Source: Verrucomicrobiia bacterium (lineage in GTDB: Bacteria; Verrucomicrobiota; Verrucomicrobiia; Verrucomicrobiales; DEV007). From it: a DNA stretch of 64,000 nt. How positions within the stretch are numbered: position 1 is the first letter of the stretch; each line of letters starts with the position of its first letter. The notes beneath the pieces are model-generated. The model saw only the letters and a list, made by a program, of their open reading frames with translations, was not told where the DNA came from and did not search any database. The stretch covers positions 21,573 to 85,572 of the forward strand of contig JAUICH010000026.1 of NCBI GenBank assembly GCA_030427505.1, written 5' to 3'. The position numbers and the translations under genes were made by a program. Shown here piece by piece: positions 36,926 to 46,031 of the stretch.

Positions 36926-38445
36926 GCTGAATCCGGCTCCGATCCGGAGAGGTGGCGGCCGGATCTCCAGCCGCTACGCCTTTCCCGGGTCAGCCATACC
37001 AAAGCACTCATTACCGCGAGATGCAGCGTCATTTGGAAAAGGCCGTAGCCGAGGCTGCTTCCCACCGCGTTGAAACCCAGGGTCATGGGTCCCGCCACGT
37101 AGAGGGCCGCGCGCCATGTTTCGCCGCCGTGTACGGGGAGAAAGTTTTTCTCTAGCCACCTGAGTCCGGTCCCGAAAAGGAAGCCGCCCAGGAGTACGCC
37201 GGGAAGGCTGAAGTTCCAGAACAGTTCCGCCACCAGTGCCGGTGGCACGCCCGCCACGGCCTGACCGTAGATCTGATGGCCGATGATGGGGCCGGGGGGA
37301 ATGATGGGTTTGTCAGGCCACAGCGCGCGGGGGACGGGCGCCGCCAGCCAGATCCAGATGGTTTGCCCGTAGCGAAAGCCGAGTTCGTCCGGAACCGCGT
37401 GCAGAATGTGGGCGGTCTTGGCCAGCTCGATCTGATTGCGGTTCAGGACCACGGCATTGAGGGCTTCCGGGGCGGACGGTAGGCGAGAGAAGGCGGCCGC
37501 GTTGTCCCGTTCTGAGCGCAGGATGGTCATCACGGACATCATGAGGATCACGGCTCCGCCCAACGCCGCGAGGCGGGGAAGGGACCGTTTCCGGCCCGAA
37601 AAGTGAAACATGGCGGCGGAGAGACACAGGTTGAGCGCGACCGTGCTCCGCAGGCTGGCGTAAAAAGGAATGACGCAGGCGGTCAGCAGGAGGAGAACCG
37701 CCAGGGTTCCTTTCCAGATCCGCCGGTTCGAGGTGGGGCGTAGAGATTCCCCCAATACCAGCAGGTGAGCATAGATGGCCAGGCCTCCGAGAAACCGGAG
37801 CGTGCCGTAAGATTGGTAGCCGGACGAGCCGAGATCCAGAGAGGGAATGGGGGTGCGTTTTGCCGAGAGCAGTCCGGATTCCAACCCCCCGGTCAGGCGA
37901 ATGTAGAGCAGGGAGGAAGTTAGCGAGACTAACAAGATCACGATCGACAGGCCGTAGAGCCACCGGGAGCTTGTTTCTGATCTTCTTCCGGAAAAAGGAG
38001 GGGTGGTGGATTGGGAGTGGCGTTTCCAAGTGAAGAGGAAGCCGCCGGTGAGGCAGGCCAGGCCCGTCAGCAAGACCACGGCGGGCTTTGCGAAAAAGGA
38101 GGGATCTTGGCCCAAGAGAAAAAGCCCCTGAATCCGGTCTGTATCCGGATAGTCAAAGCTGATGTAGAAGCCCCGCAGTGTCAGGCCGATGGCGACGGTC
38201 AGGATGACAAAGGACCAGGTGGAGAAGAGATCGTACCTCGGCAGCAAAGCGGGGGGCAGCAGGACAATGGACAGCGCCCACATGCCCGTGGCGGCGAAGA
38301 GCACGGCCTGGTCTCCCAGGGCTAGGATTGAAAGACCGATGGCAACGAACACGCTCAGGACGGTGGCGGCTCCGTAGAGATTGCGGCGCGATCTCTCGGT
38401 ATGGAGAAACCGCCCGAGAATCTGACTGGGAACCGGAAAATTCAT
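36922..38445 (-). CDS. Wzy-like oligosaccharide repeat-unit polymerase, multi-pass membrane protein
   Basis: The 507-residue protein is almost entirely membrane-spanning, with about ten or more helices (for example LYGAATVLSVFVAIGLSILAL and SFVILTVAIGLTLRGFY). It has a large polar loop near ALWPDKPIIPPGPIIGHQIYG. The topology and genes around it fit an O-antigen/exopolysaccharide polymerase, whose sequences are poorly conserved. The ATG at 38445 overlaps the upstream stop as ATGA, so the two genes are coupled. The C-terminal codons end GAT TCA GCC TAG, and this TAG lies in the terminal repeat of MITE B, so the original C-terminus may have been longer. Confidence 0.7.
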   Translation of the reverse strand: MNFPVPSQILGRFLHTERSRRNLYGAATVLSVFVAIGLSILALGDQAVLFAATGMWALSIVLLPPALLPRYDLFSTWSFVILTVAIGLTLRGFYISFDYPDTDRIQGLFLLGQDPSFFAKPAVVLLTGLACLTGGFLFTWKRHSQSTTPPFSGRRSETSSRWLYGLSIVILLVSLTSSLLYIRLTGGLESGLLSAKRTPIPSLDLGSSGYQSYGTLRFLGGLAIYAHLLVLGESLRPTSNRRIWKGTLAVLLLLTACVIPFYASLRSTVALNLCLSAAMFHFSGRKRSLPRLAALGGAVILMMSVMTILRSERDNAAAFSRLPSAPEALNAVVLNRNQIELAKTAHILHAVPDELGFRYGQTIWIWLAAPVPRALWPDKPIIPPGPIIGHQIYGQAVAGVPPALVAELFWNFSLPGVLLGGFLFGTGLRWLEKNFLPVHGGETWRAALYVAGPMTLGFNAVGSSLGYGLFQMTLHLAVMSALVWLTRERRSGWRSGRHLSGSEPDSA

Positions 38446-39353
38446 GAGAGTGGTTTTTCCCGGACAGACTTCGCGGCTTCGTCGAGATCCCAAAGTGGTT
38501 CCGGTAATCCTAACAGTATGCTGAACTGTGCGACGTCTTCTTTCAATCGAGAGACGATGTAGTTCACCGCTTCGGGATCTGGTGGAGATGGCAAGTCGTC
38601 CGGCTTTGGCAGGAGAAGGTTACGGAAGCGTTCGCGAAGAGGTGGCGGTACCAGCCGGCGAAGGCCTTGGCGGTAGAGTCCGGTCTGGATGATTCGCTTC
38701 CAGAAAGTGGTCAATACGGGACGGGATTTTGTGGAATTGTAGATGGCCGCTTCGTCGATGGTGGCCAGACTTTCCTCCACTCCCAGGAAGGAAAAAACCT
38801 GTCGCATCGTTTCTTTCCGGCGCCGGATGTAGTCCTCAAACCGGATGACCAGGAGATGATCCCTCCCGAAGGCTTCCAGCCAGGGACGCACTTGCATGGC
38901 GTAGCGGCTGTAGTCGATGAGGCAGGGAAAGTCGCGGAGCGATTGATTCAGGTCCGGGCCCATGGGGACACGGTCTTCCGCCCCCTGGGTGCTGACAAAG
39001 GCATGGTGACTGAGCGTCCGGCTCAGCGGATCCCGGACGATGTAGAGAAGCTTGAGATCATCGCCGGAAAAGAGGCAGCGGGCCCGGGGCGCCACGCTGG
39101 CGGACTCGGGCAGCTTGGCATAGTCCGGGGAAACGTCGCCCCGGATCTGTCCCGGCCGGGCGGCGCGCAGAGCGGCCGCGTATCGCTCCGCCGCGTCGTC
39201 GCCGCAAAGGAAATTGGCCTCTTTGTCAGGAAGGAAAATGCCGGGGTGAGCCTTCAGGTCATGATAGAGGGTGGTGGTTCCGCACTTCATCGCGCCGATG
39301 ACGAGAAAATCCGGCAAGGGGGCACCGGACGGCTGCTGGGGCGAACTCATCAT
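38442..39353 (-). CDS. PAPS-dependent sulfotransferase (second copy type)
   Basis: The 303-residue enzyme has the 5'-phosphosulfate loop FLVIGAMKCGTTTLYHDLK and the 3'-phosphate motif KLLYIVRDPLSRTLSHH, as in heparan-sulfate-type sulfotransferases. It is not a duplicate of the other sulfotransferase in the window, because the loops differ (MKCGTT against PRSGTT). Two adjacent ATG codons (39353, 39350) can start it, and the long upstream open frame has no homology. It ends inside the start of the polymerase gene (ATGA overlap). Confidence 0.87.
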   Translation of the reverse strand: MMSSPQQPSGAPLPDFLVIGAMKCGTTTLYHDLKAHPGIFLPDKEANFLCGDDAAERYAAALRAARPGQIRGDVSPDYAKLPESASVAPRARCLFSGDDLKLLYIVRDPLSRTLSHHAFVSTQGAEDRVPMGPDLNQSLRDFPCLIDYSRYAMQVRPWLEAFGRDHLLVIRFEDYIRRRKETMRQVFSFLGVEESLATIDEAAIYNSTKSRPVLTTFWKRIIQTGLYRQGLRRLVPPPLRERFRNLLLPKPDDLPSPPDPEAVNYIVSRLKEDVAQFSILLGLPEPLWDLDEAAKSVREKPLS

Positions 39354-39557
39354 TCGGGAGAGAATACCATGGGGAAACCGAAGATTCACCCGCTGCGTGC
39401 CCTCGGGATTCGGTTCGGCGCTACCGCGAGCCCGTGATCCGGGGGTGAAATTGCTTCCCGGGCAGTCCACGGGACCTGGCCCCGGGAGCGCCAAAACGAT
39501 ACCGATGGGTTGACGACTGGGGAGGGGGGAATCATTCTCCCCTCTGTAATATCCGGT

Positions 39558-40706
39558 ATGGAAGAAAACCCAGACGCCTTTTTCTCTGACAAAGCCTCCG
39601 CGGTACCTGGCGACGTGGATCTCGGCGGGATCACGAGGGCGCTCCGGGGGGGGCTGACCGTGTTTCTGGTGTGCGCTGGACTGGGAGGGTTTGCGGGTTT
39701 GGGATTCGCGGTCCTGAGCCCTTCGAAATATCAGGCAACCACGACGCTGGAAGTCTTTGGACCTTCTCCCAAGGAAGACCCGAGCGAAATGGAACTGAGG
39801 ACCGTGGTGGAGAAATTGCGGGCGGACTCCTTGTACGAACGCGTGATAAACAGCGCGGTGGTGACGGATAAGCTGGGACTTTCTCCGAAGGAGACAGACG
39901 CGAAGAAGGTAGAGAAGAAGAGGGCCGAAGCGGTTAGGGCTTTGAAAGAAAATACCCACATCAACCTGCGTCCCCGGACCAGGCTGATCGCCATCACGGC
40001 GGGACACCGGCAGCCGGAACTGGCCAAGCTTCTGGCCGATGGCCTGGCGGAGGAGTTTCTGGCGTCGGAACGCCAGGACCGGCAGGAGGAGGCGCGGGAG
40101 CAGGTCGCGTTGTTGAAGAAACAGGAGACCACTCTGCAGAACGAAATGGGTGGTTATGAAGTGGCTCTGATGAAGCTCGAGCCTCTTAAGGGGCTAAGGG
40201 AGATCTTCGAGGGCATCATGACCGAGAGGAAAGAAATGCTCAATCACCAGCTCTATTACAGCGAAGACCATCCGGTCTTTGCCGAGCGGAAAGCCCGGGT
40301 GGAGATCTTTCAGCAGAAACTTCAGGAGGGATTGGAAGGACTCTCGGAACGGGCGGGAGATCAGGTGCCCGAGCACATTCGGTCGTTTCGGGAACATGAT
40401 GCCTCAAACCTTTCTGAATACGAGCGGCTCCTGGTAGAGTGGAAGCTATGGGAACAGCAACGCGAAGCGATCGAGCAAAAGGCGAACGCGGCCCGGGAGC
40501 TTTACGTTTCCGCGGTCGAGAAGATGGAGAGTCTTCCCGTGGCCGGAGAGTTCAGCCTGGGGACGGTCCAGATCTTTCGGTCCGCCCAGCTTCCCGAGAA
40601 ACCGGAGGGCCCGCCACGCGTTCTGGCATTTGGCCTTTTCGTCTTCATGGGGTTGATGGCGGGGCTTTGCGCGGTATGGATGCGGAGCATTTTCGCATTT
40701 GGTTAG
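39558..40706 (+). CDS. Wzz/BexC-type polysaccharide chain-length or export protein
   Basis: The 382-residue protein has an N-terminal membrane helix (GLTVFLVCAGLGGFAGLGFAVL) and then the Wzz motif PSKYQATTTLEVFGP. A long coiled periplasmic domain follows, rich in E, K, Q and R, and a second helix (VLAFGLFVFMGLMAGLCAVW) closes the protein. PEKPEGPPR just before the last helix matches the proline-rich stretch of Wzz proteins. It sets chain length or links the periplasmic part of a secretion complex. No cytoplasmic tyrosine kinase domain is attached. The start is ATG 39558, and the TTG 16 codons earlier is less likely. It runs divergent from the sulfotransferase and polymerase genes. Confidence 0.87.
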   Translation: MEENPDAFFSDKASAVPGDVDLGGITRALRGGLTVFLVCAGLGGFAGLGFAVLSPSKYQATTTLEVFGPSPKEDPSEMELRTVVEKLRADSLYERVINSAVVTDKLGLSPKETDAKKVEKKRAEAVRALKENTHINLRPRTRLIAITAGHRQPELAKLLADGLAEEFLASERQDRQEEAREQVALLKKQETTLQNEMGGYEVALMKLEPLKGLREIFEGIMTERKEMLNHQLYYSEDHPVFAERKARVEIFQQKLQEGLEGLSERAGDQVPEHIRSFREHDASNLSEYERLLVEWKLWEQQREAIEQKANAARELYVSAVEKMESLPVAGEFSLGTVQIFRSAQLPEKPEGPPRVLAFGLFVFMGLMAGLCAVWMRSIFAFG

Positions 40707-40725
40707 GCAGAGAGGAGGCGGTTTC

Positions 40726-41460
40726 GTGAGTCGCTTCAGGGCCATGCCAGGTCCAGTCAAGGCGCTGACGGGTTGGGCATTCCTGCTGATGGGAGCGATT
40801 CCGGCGCAGGGACATCCAGCGCTCTACCACACTCTGGAAGTGGATCTGCGGGATGCCGCCACGGTGACGTTTTTCTTCTCCGTTCACGCGCCCGAATTGC
40901 CGTCTGCTATGAGTGCCGGAGTGGATCCCCTGGGGGTGGACCCGGAGTGGCTGGGCAACCGCACGACGGAGGAACTTTCTCTGCTTCTCGAAGAAGCCGG
41001 GGACTTGCTGGACGAGCTTTATGTGTTGTCCCTTGCGGATTTCGAAGATGCGGGCGTGGGGGAAAGGCTGCGCTTACCCTTGATCTGGGAAACTCCGGAA
41101 CAGCTTCACGATCCGGCTCATGACAATGGGTTGCCTCCGGGGTGTTTCCTGGTGACGGCCAGCATGCGAAATCCGGGCGCGCCTCGACAATTGGTGGTCC
41201 GGTATTCGGAGACGGCGGACAAACGGCTGCTGCTTTCCGTCTTCCGGCCCGGCGGATTCCCCAAAGTCCGGGACCTGGCGCCGGGTGACTTGGTCAGGAT
41301 TGATTTACCAAAGGCACCGGTGGCCAAGCAGGAACCGCAGACGGAAGAAATGTCGCATTCCCATTGGAGTCAGAGAGAAATAGCGGTGCTCATCGGAGCG
41401 GGAGCCGTGGTTTTCGGCTTCCTGCTCTTTTGGTGGTTACGCCGCTGCCGGGAAGAGTAG
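40726..41460 (+). CDS. Exported protein with C-terminal membrane anchor, unknown family
   Basis: A GAGGAGG ribosome site at 40712-40718 lies 7 bases before GTG 40726, which I take as the start (244 residues). A signal peptide (VKALTGWAFLLMGAIPAQG) precedes HPALYHTLEVDL. The mature part is acidic and probably beta-rich. It ends with a single membrane helix (IAVLIGAGAVVFGFLLFWWL) and the basic tail RRCREE. That is a type I layout similar to C-terminal sorting signals, but I do not see the PEP motif of exosortase substrates. It follows the Wzz-type gene after 19 bp and is probably in its operon, so a role in polymer export or attachment is plausible. Confidence 0.65.
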   Translation: MSRFRAMPGPVKALTGWAFLLMGAIPAQGHPALYHTLEVDLRDAATVTFFFSVHAPELPSAMSAGVDPLGVDPEWLGNRTTEELSLLLEEAGDLLDELYVLSLADFEDAGVGERLRLPLIWETPEQLHDPAHDNGLPPGCFLVTASMRNPGAPRQLVVRYSETADKRLLLSVFRPGGFPKVRDLAPGDLVRIDLPKAPVAKQEPQTEEMSHSHWSQREIAVLIGAGAVVFGFLLFWWLRRCREE

Positions 41461-41469
41461 CTTCTTCCG

Positions 41470-42612
41470 CTACTCCGCCGCCTTGAGGTTTTGAATCATG
41501 AATTCCGGTAGACTTCCGTAGGGATCTCCCTCCTGGTGATCGGGAGACACCACCACGCATTCCATTCCCAGATCCTGCATGACCTCCTGAAGCTTCAGGC
41601 CGAGCCGGACGTGATGCACCCAGGTACCCTGGCTGGTGTTGGCGTCCACGGGGTCATCGCCGCGGCCATAGACCATGTAAACCGGCACATCATCTTTCGT
41701 CAGGTGCGTGATGGCGGAGGCATCGGTCATGAGCGCCTGGACCCGTTCGCTTTCCCAGTCCGCGCCGGACTTGATTCCGTAGAAGTCGATCAAAGCATCG
41801 TGCGCCACCAGGTCCGGCACGCCGAACCATTCGCGGAAAGTCCGCAGGTCATAGGTGGACTGGCCGTTCTGGGTGGCGGCGGCCACGATGCGGGTGGACA
41901 GGCGGGCCACGGGGTCCTCGGCGTCCGGGTCCGCCAAGTCGTCGTGGAAGCCCAGCCACAGCGAGATACCCGCGCCCGCCGATCCGCCGTAGCAGGCGAC
42001 CCGTTCCGGATCGAGATTCCACTCTTTGGACTTCGAGCGGATGAACTGAAGGCCACGCGCCGCGTCTTGCATGGGGATGGGGTAGGGATACTTCCCTCCA
42101 TCCGTCAGCCGGTAGTTCATGGAGGCAAAGGAGATGCCTTCCCGCAAGTAGCTTTCCGGCGTTCCAGCATTTACCTTTTTGTCGCCGCCCCGGAATCCGC
42201 CGCCGTGAATGTAGATGCAAAGGGGCGTTGGCTTTCCGTCTTTGGACTCCGCGAGCCAGATATCGAAGCGCTGTTGTTCGTGTTCTCCGTAGGCCACATC
42301 CGCATGGGTTGGGGCCATGGCCTCTGGGCGGCCGCCGCTGGGCTCGCCGCGCCGCTTTTGGTTGAAGGCCCGAATCTCTTCGCGGCTCAGTTCGCCGTCT
42401 TTGTTCGCGTCACTTTCCGGGAAGCGTTCCAGAAACTGTTGCACTCTGGCGGCGTATTCTTCAGGGCTAAGCCGGTTGCGTCGCTCTTCTTGCTGATCTG
42501 GCTGGGACGTCGAGCTTTCATTCTCCTGCCGCGCGTTCGAAACGAGCGGAAAGAGCAGGGCGACGCTGGCGGCGCAAAGAGAAAGGAATTTGAAGGGGGT
42601 GCTGGCTCTCAT
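41470..42612 (-). CDS. Exported alpha/beta-hydrolase with EF-hand segment (BD-FAE-like esterase)
   Basis: The protein starts with a signal peptide (FKFLSLCAASVALLFPLVSNA). One EF-hand-like calcium motif follows (DANKDGELSREEIRAF), then an esterase domain with the oxyanion HGGGF motif and the nucleophile elbow YGGSAGAGIS. A histidine lies near SPDHQEGDPYG. It resembles acetyl/feruloyl esterases of the BD-FAE type that debranch plant or algal polysaccharides. The start is taken at 42612 (MRASTPFKF, 380 residues), but an ATG 16 codons earlier is also possible. Two sulfatase genes follow on the same strand upstream of it. Confidence 0.85.
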   Translation of the reverse strand: MRASTPFKFLSLCAASVALLFPLVSNARQENESSTSQPDQQEERRNRLSPEEYAARVQQFLERFPESDANKDGELSREEIRAFNQKRRGEPSGGRPEAMAPTHADVAYGEHEQQRFDIWLAESKDGKPTPLCIYIHGGGFRGGDKKVNAGTPESYLREGISFASMNYRLTDGGKYPYPIPMQDAARGLQFIRSKSKEWNLDPERVACYGGSAGAGISLWLGFHDDLADPDAEDPVARLSTRIVAAATQNGQSTYDLRTFREWFGVPDLVAHDALIDFYGIKSGADWESERVQALMTDASAITHLTKDDVPVYMVYGRGDDPVDANTSQGTWVHHVRLGLKLQEVMQDLGMECVVVSPDHQEGDPYGSLPEFMIQNLKAAE

Positions 42613-42759
42613 GCCGAATGGAACGGCCGGAGGGTGGGAAAGTTGCAGGTTTGGCGTCATCGCGTGAAGGGCGAAAATGGGGGAAGGGAGGTCAATGGGC
42701 AGCGTAGTCTATCCTGCCAGACCGGGTATGATAAGGCCAGCCGGTTTGCGGCGAAGCGG

Positions 42760-44331
42760 CTACTCCACGCCTTCGTTGGAACCAGCGGCTTCCTTCTCGG
42801 CCCTTTCTTTCTCTCGCGTGGCGGCGGGGGTGTACCCGGCGGAGTAGTCGAGCTGAGTGGTCATGAGAAAACGGCGCAGCCGATCTTTCAGAACGGGCGC
42901 TATTTCTTTACCCTGCCGGGTGCCGATGAGGTTCGTCTGTTCGAAGGGATCGGTCTCCAGGTCGTAGAGGTGGGTCTCTCCGTCCATGAGGAACCACTTG
43001 TATCGCTCGTCACGAACCAGGTAGTTGAGATCTTCGCCGTGGGAGATCTCCGTGAAGACGGCGTCGCGTCCGGGCGCGGCGGGATCGTGGAGTTGGGGCA
43101 GGAGCGAGCGGCCGTCCACATGGGGAGAGATCTCCCCGCCCGCGGCTTCGACAAGGGTGGGATAGACATCGATGAGCTGGCAGAGAGCGCTGGATTCCGT
43201 GCCGCTGGGGCCGAGACCGGGAGCGCGGATGATGAGGGGGACGCGGGCGACTTCCTCCCAGAACTGGCCTTTCGAGATATTCCGGTGTTCGCCCACGAGC
43301 AGGCCGTGATCGGCGGTGAACACGAAGAGCGTCCGGTCCCAGGTGCCGCGTGCTTTGAGGGCGTCCACGGTGCGGCCCACCAGGTCATCGATGAAGCTTA
43401 TTTTTCCGAGGTAGGCGGCGCGGGCTTCTTTCACGGTTTCGGCGTTGTATTCCGTGCCGTACTTGTTGAAAGGAACCTCAACATTTGGGCGCAGCGAAAG
43501 GTTCTCCGGCTCGTACTGACTGGCATACTTTCCCGGCGGGTCGAAGGGAGAGTGAGGATTGGAAATGCCGATCATCAGCGCGAAGGGTTGCGTCTTGGGG
43601 GCCTTCCCGATGTATTCGGTGGCGAGGTCCACCATCATCCAGTCTCCGGTTTGTTCAGGCTCCAGCAGGCTGGGCCGGGCGACGTACTGATTGTTTCGCA
43701 AACGCTCGGTGAGGTCGGCGGACTGGGCTTCGAACTTTCCAATCTTTCGCAGGTAGTCCTGGTAGAGTCCACTGCCGCCGCGGCTGGCAAAGGTAGTTGC
43801 GACGTCTTTGTAGAAGTGGATGCCGATGCCTTCCATGTAGGCCTTCTTGCTCTCGAACTGGTTCTTGAAGCCGTTCCCGGCATACCAGTGAGTCTTCCCA
43901 ATCACGCCCGTGGCGTAGCCGGCACGGTCCAGGTTGGCGAACAAACTGGTCAGGCGAGGATTGACGAAGAGTTCGTTCGCGTTTCCCCAGCAACCGGTGC
44001 TGTGCGGATACAAACCGGTGATGAGGCTGGTGCGGGCGGGCATGCACACCGTACTGGCGGAGTAGCAGCGGGTGAACACCGTGCCCTCCGCCGCCAGGGC
44101 ATCGATGTGCGGAGTGTGAACATCCGGATCGTCCGCGAAGCCGAGGTAGAAGGAGTTCAGGTCATCGCAGAGGAAGAGGACGATGTCTGGGGCCTGGGGA
44201 ACCGATGGGACGGCCTCGGCGGCCGCTTCCTGAGCGAAAGTCTGGATGAGCGATACGCAGAACAGCCAGAAGCATGCAAGGGCGGTAGCGGCTGGCCGGA
44301 GGGAAGGTGGAGTCTGTGGAGCAGCGGTCAT
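42760..44331 (-). CDS. Exported sulfatase (choline-sulfatase/iduronate-sulfatase-like)
   Basis: The 523-residue protein has a signal peptide (ATALACFWLFCVSLIQTFAQ). The core begins PDIVLFLCDDLNSFYLG. The formylglycine cysteine is C96 in C-M-P-A-R100, the TSLITGLYPHSTG element follows, and LFVFTADHGLLVGEH holds metal-binding residues. LYDLETDPFEQTNL is the usual C-terminal sulfatase block. It should remove sulfate from glycans in the periplasm or outside. It shares strand and spacing with the next sulfatase (44477-45916), from which it is separated by 145 bp. Confidence 0.93.
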   Translation of the reverse strand: MTAAPQTPPSLRPAATALACFWLFCVSLIQTFAQEAAAEAVPSVPQAPDIVLFLCDDLNSFYLGFADDPDVHTPHIDALAAEGTVFTRCYSASTVCMPARTSLITGLYPHSTGCWGNANELFVNPRLTSLFANLDRAGYATGVIGKTHWYAGNGFKNQFESKKAYMEGIGIHFYKDVATTFASRGGSGLYQDYLRKIGKFEAQSADLTERLRNNQYVARPSLLEPEQTGDWMMVDLATEYIGKAPKTQPFALMIGISNPHSPFDPPGKYASQYEPENLSLRPNVEVPFNKYGTEYNAETVKEARAAYLGKISFIDDLVGRTVDALKARGTWDRTLFVFTADHGLLVGEHRNISKGQFWEEVARVPLIIRAPGLGPSGTESSALCQLIDVYPTLVEAAGGEISPHVDGRSLLPQLHDPAAPGRDAVFTEISHGEDLNYLVRDERYKWFLMDGETHLYDLETDPFEQTNLIGTRQGKEIAPVLKDRLRRFLMTTQLDYSAGYTPAATREKERAEKEAAGSNEGVE

Positions 44332-44476
44332 CTTTGGGCGTTTCTGGGGTGCGTCACCGCACCCAAGGAAGGGGGCGTCTGGTCACCCGTTCAGAACACT
44401 TGCGACGGCTTTACAGGGAGCGCAACCGGCCGCTTGGACGCGTACAAGGGATGCGGAGGTTGTGAGACCTGCGGGC

Positions 44477-45916
44477 TTAGTTATTGCGGTCTTTCCCGCC
44501 GGGACCTTTCCTTCCTTTTCCGGATCCCCTGCCATTTCCGCCACCGGGGCTCCCCTGGGGACCACGGGTGAGCGTGGGCGGATTTTCGGGATCGTATTGG
44601 GGATTTGGGGTGGGGAGGGTCGCGCCTATGGAGTTCAGGTAATCGTCCATCCGAGCTTCCAGGTCCTGGGCCAGGGCGGGTAGGCTTTCGGCCAGGTTCT
44701 GGGTTTCTTTGATGTCCTTGCTGAGATCGAAGAGATAGAGGGTGTGGTCTTCGTAGAAGCGGAGAAGTTTGTAGTCCCCCAGGTAGAGAGCGGTATGAGG
44801 GGTGTCGCCCTGGTAGTGGGGGAAGTGGAAGACGAGTTCCTCGCGGGGGCGAGTGACGGGCCGGTCTTCGCCTTTCAGGAGGTGGACGATGGAGCCGCCT
44901 TCGATGCCGGCGGGAAGAGGCTGGCGCACGCCGGCGAGTTGGCAGAGGGTGGGAAAGAGGTCGAAGCCGGCGACTCGCTGGTGGCACCAGGAATTGGGTT
45001 CAATGCCCGGCCCGCGAATGATGAGGGGCACGCGGATGCCGCCTTCCCAGGCGTCGCCCTTTCCGCCGCGGAGGGCGTCACCGGAATTGCTGCCGTTGTC
45101 CGACATATAGATAACGTAGGTATTGTCCCGGAGGCCGAGGGCTTCGAGTTGGGCGAGGAGTTTGCCGACGCCCCGGTCCAGGTCTTCGGACAGGGCGGCT
45201 TGGCCAACGCCCTTGCCCCGGCCCCGGGGCATGAGTTGCTGGTATTTCTCCATGAGTTCCGGAGTGGCGTTTTCCGGGTAGTGGAGGGCGTGGTAGGACA
45301 TCTGGATGTAGAAAGGCCGCCCAGCGTCCCGGGCCTTTTCCATAAAGGCCGCCGCGCGTTCGCCCATGCCGAAGATGTCCACGGGGTTGGGCGGGACAAA
45401 GGGGGCGGCGTGTTGGTTGGAGGTATTGCCGTCGCTTTCGTGGTAGCCGTGTTGTTCGGGACCGCCCCCGCCGAGGTGCCACTTTCCGTAGTGAGCGGTG
45501 GCGTAGCCGGCGGACTGGAGGAGTTGGCCGATGGTGACCTCATCTTCCTCGATGTTTTTCCGGCTGGACGGTGGGATGAGCTTGAATCCATCCGCGGCGG
45601 TCATGACGGGCGCGGCCTTGGTCCAGTGGCACTGGGCGGGGCTCTTCCCGGTTTGAAGACTGACGCGGGTGGGCGAGCAAACGGGCGAGGGCGAATAGGC
45701 GGCGCTGAAGCGCATGCCTTCAGAAGCAAGGGTAGCGATGTGGGGCGTCTGGATGACCGCATGCTTCGAGTCAGGCAGATCCGGGTGCATCTGGCAGGAC
45801 AAGCCGTTCCAACCCTGGTCGTCGGAAAGGAGGAGAAGAAAATTGGGCTGCCCGGCGAAGAGGGAGGCAGCGGAACAGGTAAGCAGAAAAGAAATGGTGA
45901 GAAGCGGAGTCTTCAT
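44477..45916 (-). CDS. Exported sulfatase (arylsulfatase A-like)
   Basis: The 479-residue protein starts MKTPLLTISFLLTCSAASLFAG (signal peptide), then FLLLLSDDQGWNGL. The formylglycine motif is C80-S-P-T-R84, followed by SLQTGKSPAQCHW. GKWHLGGGGPEQHGY and YVIYMSDNGSNSG carry metal and sulfate-binding residues. The tail LSKDIKETQNLAESLP is the standard C-terminal piece, and the last 35 residues are Gly/Arg/Lys-rich and low in complexity. It is distinct from the neighbouring sulfatase in every motif, so the pair likely removes different sulfates. Confidence 0.93.
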   Translation of the reverse strand: MKTPLLTISFLLTCSAASLFAGQPNFLLLLSDDQGWNGLSCQMHPDLPDSKHAVIQTPHIATLASEGMRFSAAYSPSPVCSPTRVSLQTGKSPAQCHWTKAAPVMTAADGFKLIPPSSRKNIEEDEVTIGQLLQSAGYATAHYGKWHLGGGGPEQHGYHESDGNTSNQHAAPFVPPNPVDIFGMGERAAAFMEKARDAGRPFYIQMSYHALHYPENATPELMEKYQQLMPRGRGKGVGQAALSEDLDRGVGKLLAQLEALGLRDNTYVIYMSDNGSNSGDALRGGKGDAWEGGIRVPLIIRGPGIEPNSWCHQRVAGFDLFPTLCQLAGVRQPLPAGIEGGSIVHLLKGEDRPVTRPREELVFHFPHYQGDTPHTALYLGDYKLLRFYEDHTLYLFDLSKDIKETQNLAESLPALAQDLEARMDDYLNSIGATLPTPNPQYDPENPPTLTRGPQGSPGGGNGRGSGKGRKGPGGKDRNN

Positions 45917-45998
45917 CAGGAATAGAGAGGCGGGGTAGGTCTTGTTTGGGGTGCTGAATGAGTAAACTCAGGAATTCTTTCTGCCCGGTTACGGAGAG

Positions 45999-46014
45999 AT
46001 TACAACGCTGTAAT
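45999..46014. promoter_or_regulatory. ATTACA-N4-TGTAAT palindrome
   Basis: A perfect 6-bp inverted repeat with a 4-base spacer lies between divergent genes, 83 bp upstream of the sulfatase start and close to the membrane protein gene. It looks like a dimeric repressor site, but no regulator is linked to it. Confidence 0.35.
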
Positions 46015-46031
46015 GAAACCATGCCGGGGGC

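Noticed and set aside
41536..44571. 1011-codon open frame on the plus strand
   Set aside because: It runs antisense through an esterase and a sulfatase gene and the gap between them, so it is a codon-bias shadow.
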